From assembly GCF_009725205.1 (NCBI RefSeq), contig NZ_WNZY01000009.1, forward strand, positions 147,930 to 211,929: a stretch of 64,000 nt of DNA, given 5' to 3'. This document shows, in pieces, positions 63,240 through 64,000 of this stretch. A program made the translations under genes and the position numbers. The notes below the pieces were generated by a model. The model did not search any database. It was given only the letters and a program-made list of their open reading frames with translations, and was not told the DNA's origin. Position 1 is the stretch's first letter. Each line of letters opens with the position of its first letter. Origin of the DNA: Paenibacillus timonensis (GTDB lineage Bacteria; Bacillota; Bacilli; Paenibacillales; Paenibacillaceae).

Positions 63240-63297
63240 GAGGGGACAAACCGCCCCCCCTTTCTTTCACGTATCATCATAAAATAAAAGGGTGTAT

Positions 63298-63313
63298 AAT
63301 TGTTATAACAATT
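63298..63313 (+). promoter_or_regulatory. Palindromic operator/promoter of the toxin-antitoxin operon
   Basis: AATTGTTATAACAATT is a perfect 16-bp palindrome overlapping TATAAT (63295-63300), 28 bp before the antitoxin gene. Antitoxins of the AbrB type usually repress their own operon at such a site. Confidence 0.65.
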
Positions 63314-63341
63314 GAATAGTATAACAAGGAGAAATATATCT

Positions 63342-63608
63342 ATGGGTAAGGTGATGAACGAAATGGAACGTAAAGTAACGAAGTTTGGAAATAGCCTCGG
63401 AATTACCATGACCGAAGCTCTGAAGCAAATCGGACTTGAGCTAGGCGATGCCGTGAAAATCGATGTAAACGAAGCTGATGGGGAGATTATTATTCGTAAA
63501 GCCAATAAAGTAACTCTACCTGCGGGGATCAGCGCCGAGTTTCTCGAAACTCTTTCCAATGTGATGGAAGAGTACGATGAAACATTAAAAGGCCTGAAGG
63601 ATCGTTAG
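63342..63608 (+). CDS. AbrB/MazE-like antitoxin
   Basis: 88 residues from ATG 63342 (AAGGAG 9 nt before). The N-terminal swapped-hairpin domain (ERKVTKFGNSLGITMTEALK) binds DNA. An acidic C-terminus (EEYDETLKGLKDR) would neutralise the toxin. It ends 1 bp before the Doc-type toxin gene, as usual for TA operons. Confidence 0.88.
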   Translation: MGKVMNEMERKVTKFGNSLGITMTEALKQIGLELGDAVKIDVNEADGEIIIRKANKVTLPAGISAEFLETLSNVMEEYDETLKGLKDR

Positions 63609-63609
63609 T

Positions 63610-63873
63610 ATGCCCATTCGATACCTTACGGTTCAAGAGGTTGTAGCCATAAATATCGCAGTGATCCAGAAGTATAGTCTAGGAGAACTCGTCGGAGTCA
63701 AAGATGGAAGCCTGTTAGAGTCGGCTATATTTCGCCCTCAATCCTCCGCTTTTAGCAAGGAAGCTTATCCTACTCTAATTGAGAAAGCCGCAGCTTTATT
63801 TCAATCCCTTGGGCAAAATTATCCTTTCCATAACGCAAACAAAAGAACCGCATTTACCGCTCTGGTTATCTTC
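63610..63873 (+). pseudogene. doc: Doc/Fic-family toxin, truncated by an IS3 element
   Basis: The first 88 residues of a death-on-curing toxin: LTVQEVVAINIAVIQKYSLG, SLLESAIFRPQ, and the Fic core QNYPFHNANKRTAF. The IS begins right after VIF and adds six foreign codons (stop at 63894). In Doc proteins the core is HxFx[DN][AG]NKR; here the first residue is Tyr, so even the intact gene may have been inactive. Doc normally phosphorylates EF-Tu. Confidence 0.85.
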
Positions 63874-64000
63874 GGGACTGACCCCGTAACGTGAGACAAA
63901 TCAAAACACCTTCAAGAGAATCCAAAAACATCGTAAGATGTTAGGGACAACTTTGGAGGTGTTTTTGCGTTGGCAACAAGAGTAAGTTACCCAGTTGAAA
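63874..64000 (+). mobile_element. Second IS3-family element, left end (runs off the window)
   Basis: Begins GGGACTGACCCC as at 2085 and follows the first copy closely but not identically, for example TGACCCCGTAACG instead of TGACCCCCTAACG. Same orientation. The SD-hiding repeat is conserved. It is inserted in the Doc gene. Confidence 0.92.
63970..64000 (+). CDS. IS3 OrfA, start only
   Basis: TTG 63970 after GGAGG reads MATRVSYPVE, the same start as OrfA at 2181 with one residue change (I to V) in the visible part. Confidence 0.85.
   Translation, partial: MATRVSYPVE

Overview
The window looks like chromosome from a spore-forming, motile, moderately GC-rich Firmicute, most likely Paenibacillaceae. 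The grounds are two GerA-type germination operons, a c-di-AMP riboswitch in front of a KimA-type permease, a PadR/DUF2812 pair, a YdjFGHI-like stress operon, LrgAB/CidAB-type membrane proteins and many strong Shine-Dalgarno sites. The species call is an inference. No rRNA, tRNA, CRISPR array or prophage was seen.

Left end (1-3800): the start of a pyruvate kinase gene and a KimA-like K+ permease, both on the minus strand. The permease leader holds a sigma-A promoter and a c-di-AMP (ydaO-type) riboswitch. A complete 1,287-bp IS3-family element (2085-3371, 3-bp target duplication GAC) has landed in the loop of the riboswitch terminator hairpin, so the aptamer and its gene are now 1.3 kb apart.

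3808-15721: a complete Tn3-family transposon of 11.9 kb. It has 46-bp terminal inverted repeats with two mismatches and a perfect 5-bp duplication (TACTG). It encodes TnpI (tyrosine recombinase) and TnpA (DDE transposase) beside a TnpI recombination site. Its cargo is a spore germinant-receptor operon (A-C-B order) with a sigma-G-like promoter, two SDR oxidoreductases, a MerR regulator and a broken remnant of another gerA gene. It is inserted in the middle of a palindrome that was probably the operator of the downstream arsR gene.

15.7-33 kb: ArsR regulator, YedF/PLP-lyase pair, four chemotaxis receptors, an SDR, an MscS channel, a LysR/YeiH divergent pair, a P-type Ca2+ ATPase and uridine kinase. 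33-47 kb: PadR/DUF2812, a second chromosomal ger operon (A-C-B), a heterodimeric ABC exporter with one degenerate ATP site, a GDSL hydrolase, small membrane proteins, a Gly-rich protein, a DDAH-like enzyme, an AraC/GyrI regulator and an EamA transporter. 47-58.5 kb: MscL, the PspA-YdjG-YdjH-YdjI operon with a sigma-W-like promoter, and a seven-gene ABC/DeoR/phosphatase/PHP operon probably handling a phosphorylated or phosphonate compound. 58.6-64 kb: LrgAB/CidAB, a VanZ protein, an SRPBCC protein, ArsB, and an AbrB/Doc toxin-antitoxin pair whose toxin is cut by a second, diverged copy of the IS3 element that runs off the end.

The window is an ordinary chromosome reshaped by three insertions, each in a meaningful place: a riboswitch terminator, a repressor operator and a toxin gene. 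The ArsR operator palindrome also occurs in front of the distant SRPBCC gene, which suggests a split ArsR/SRPBCC regulon.
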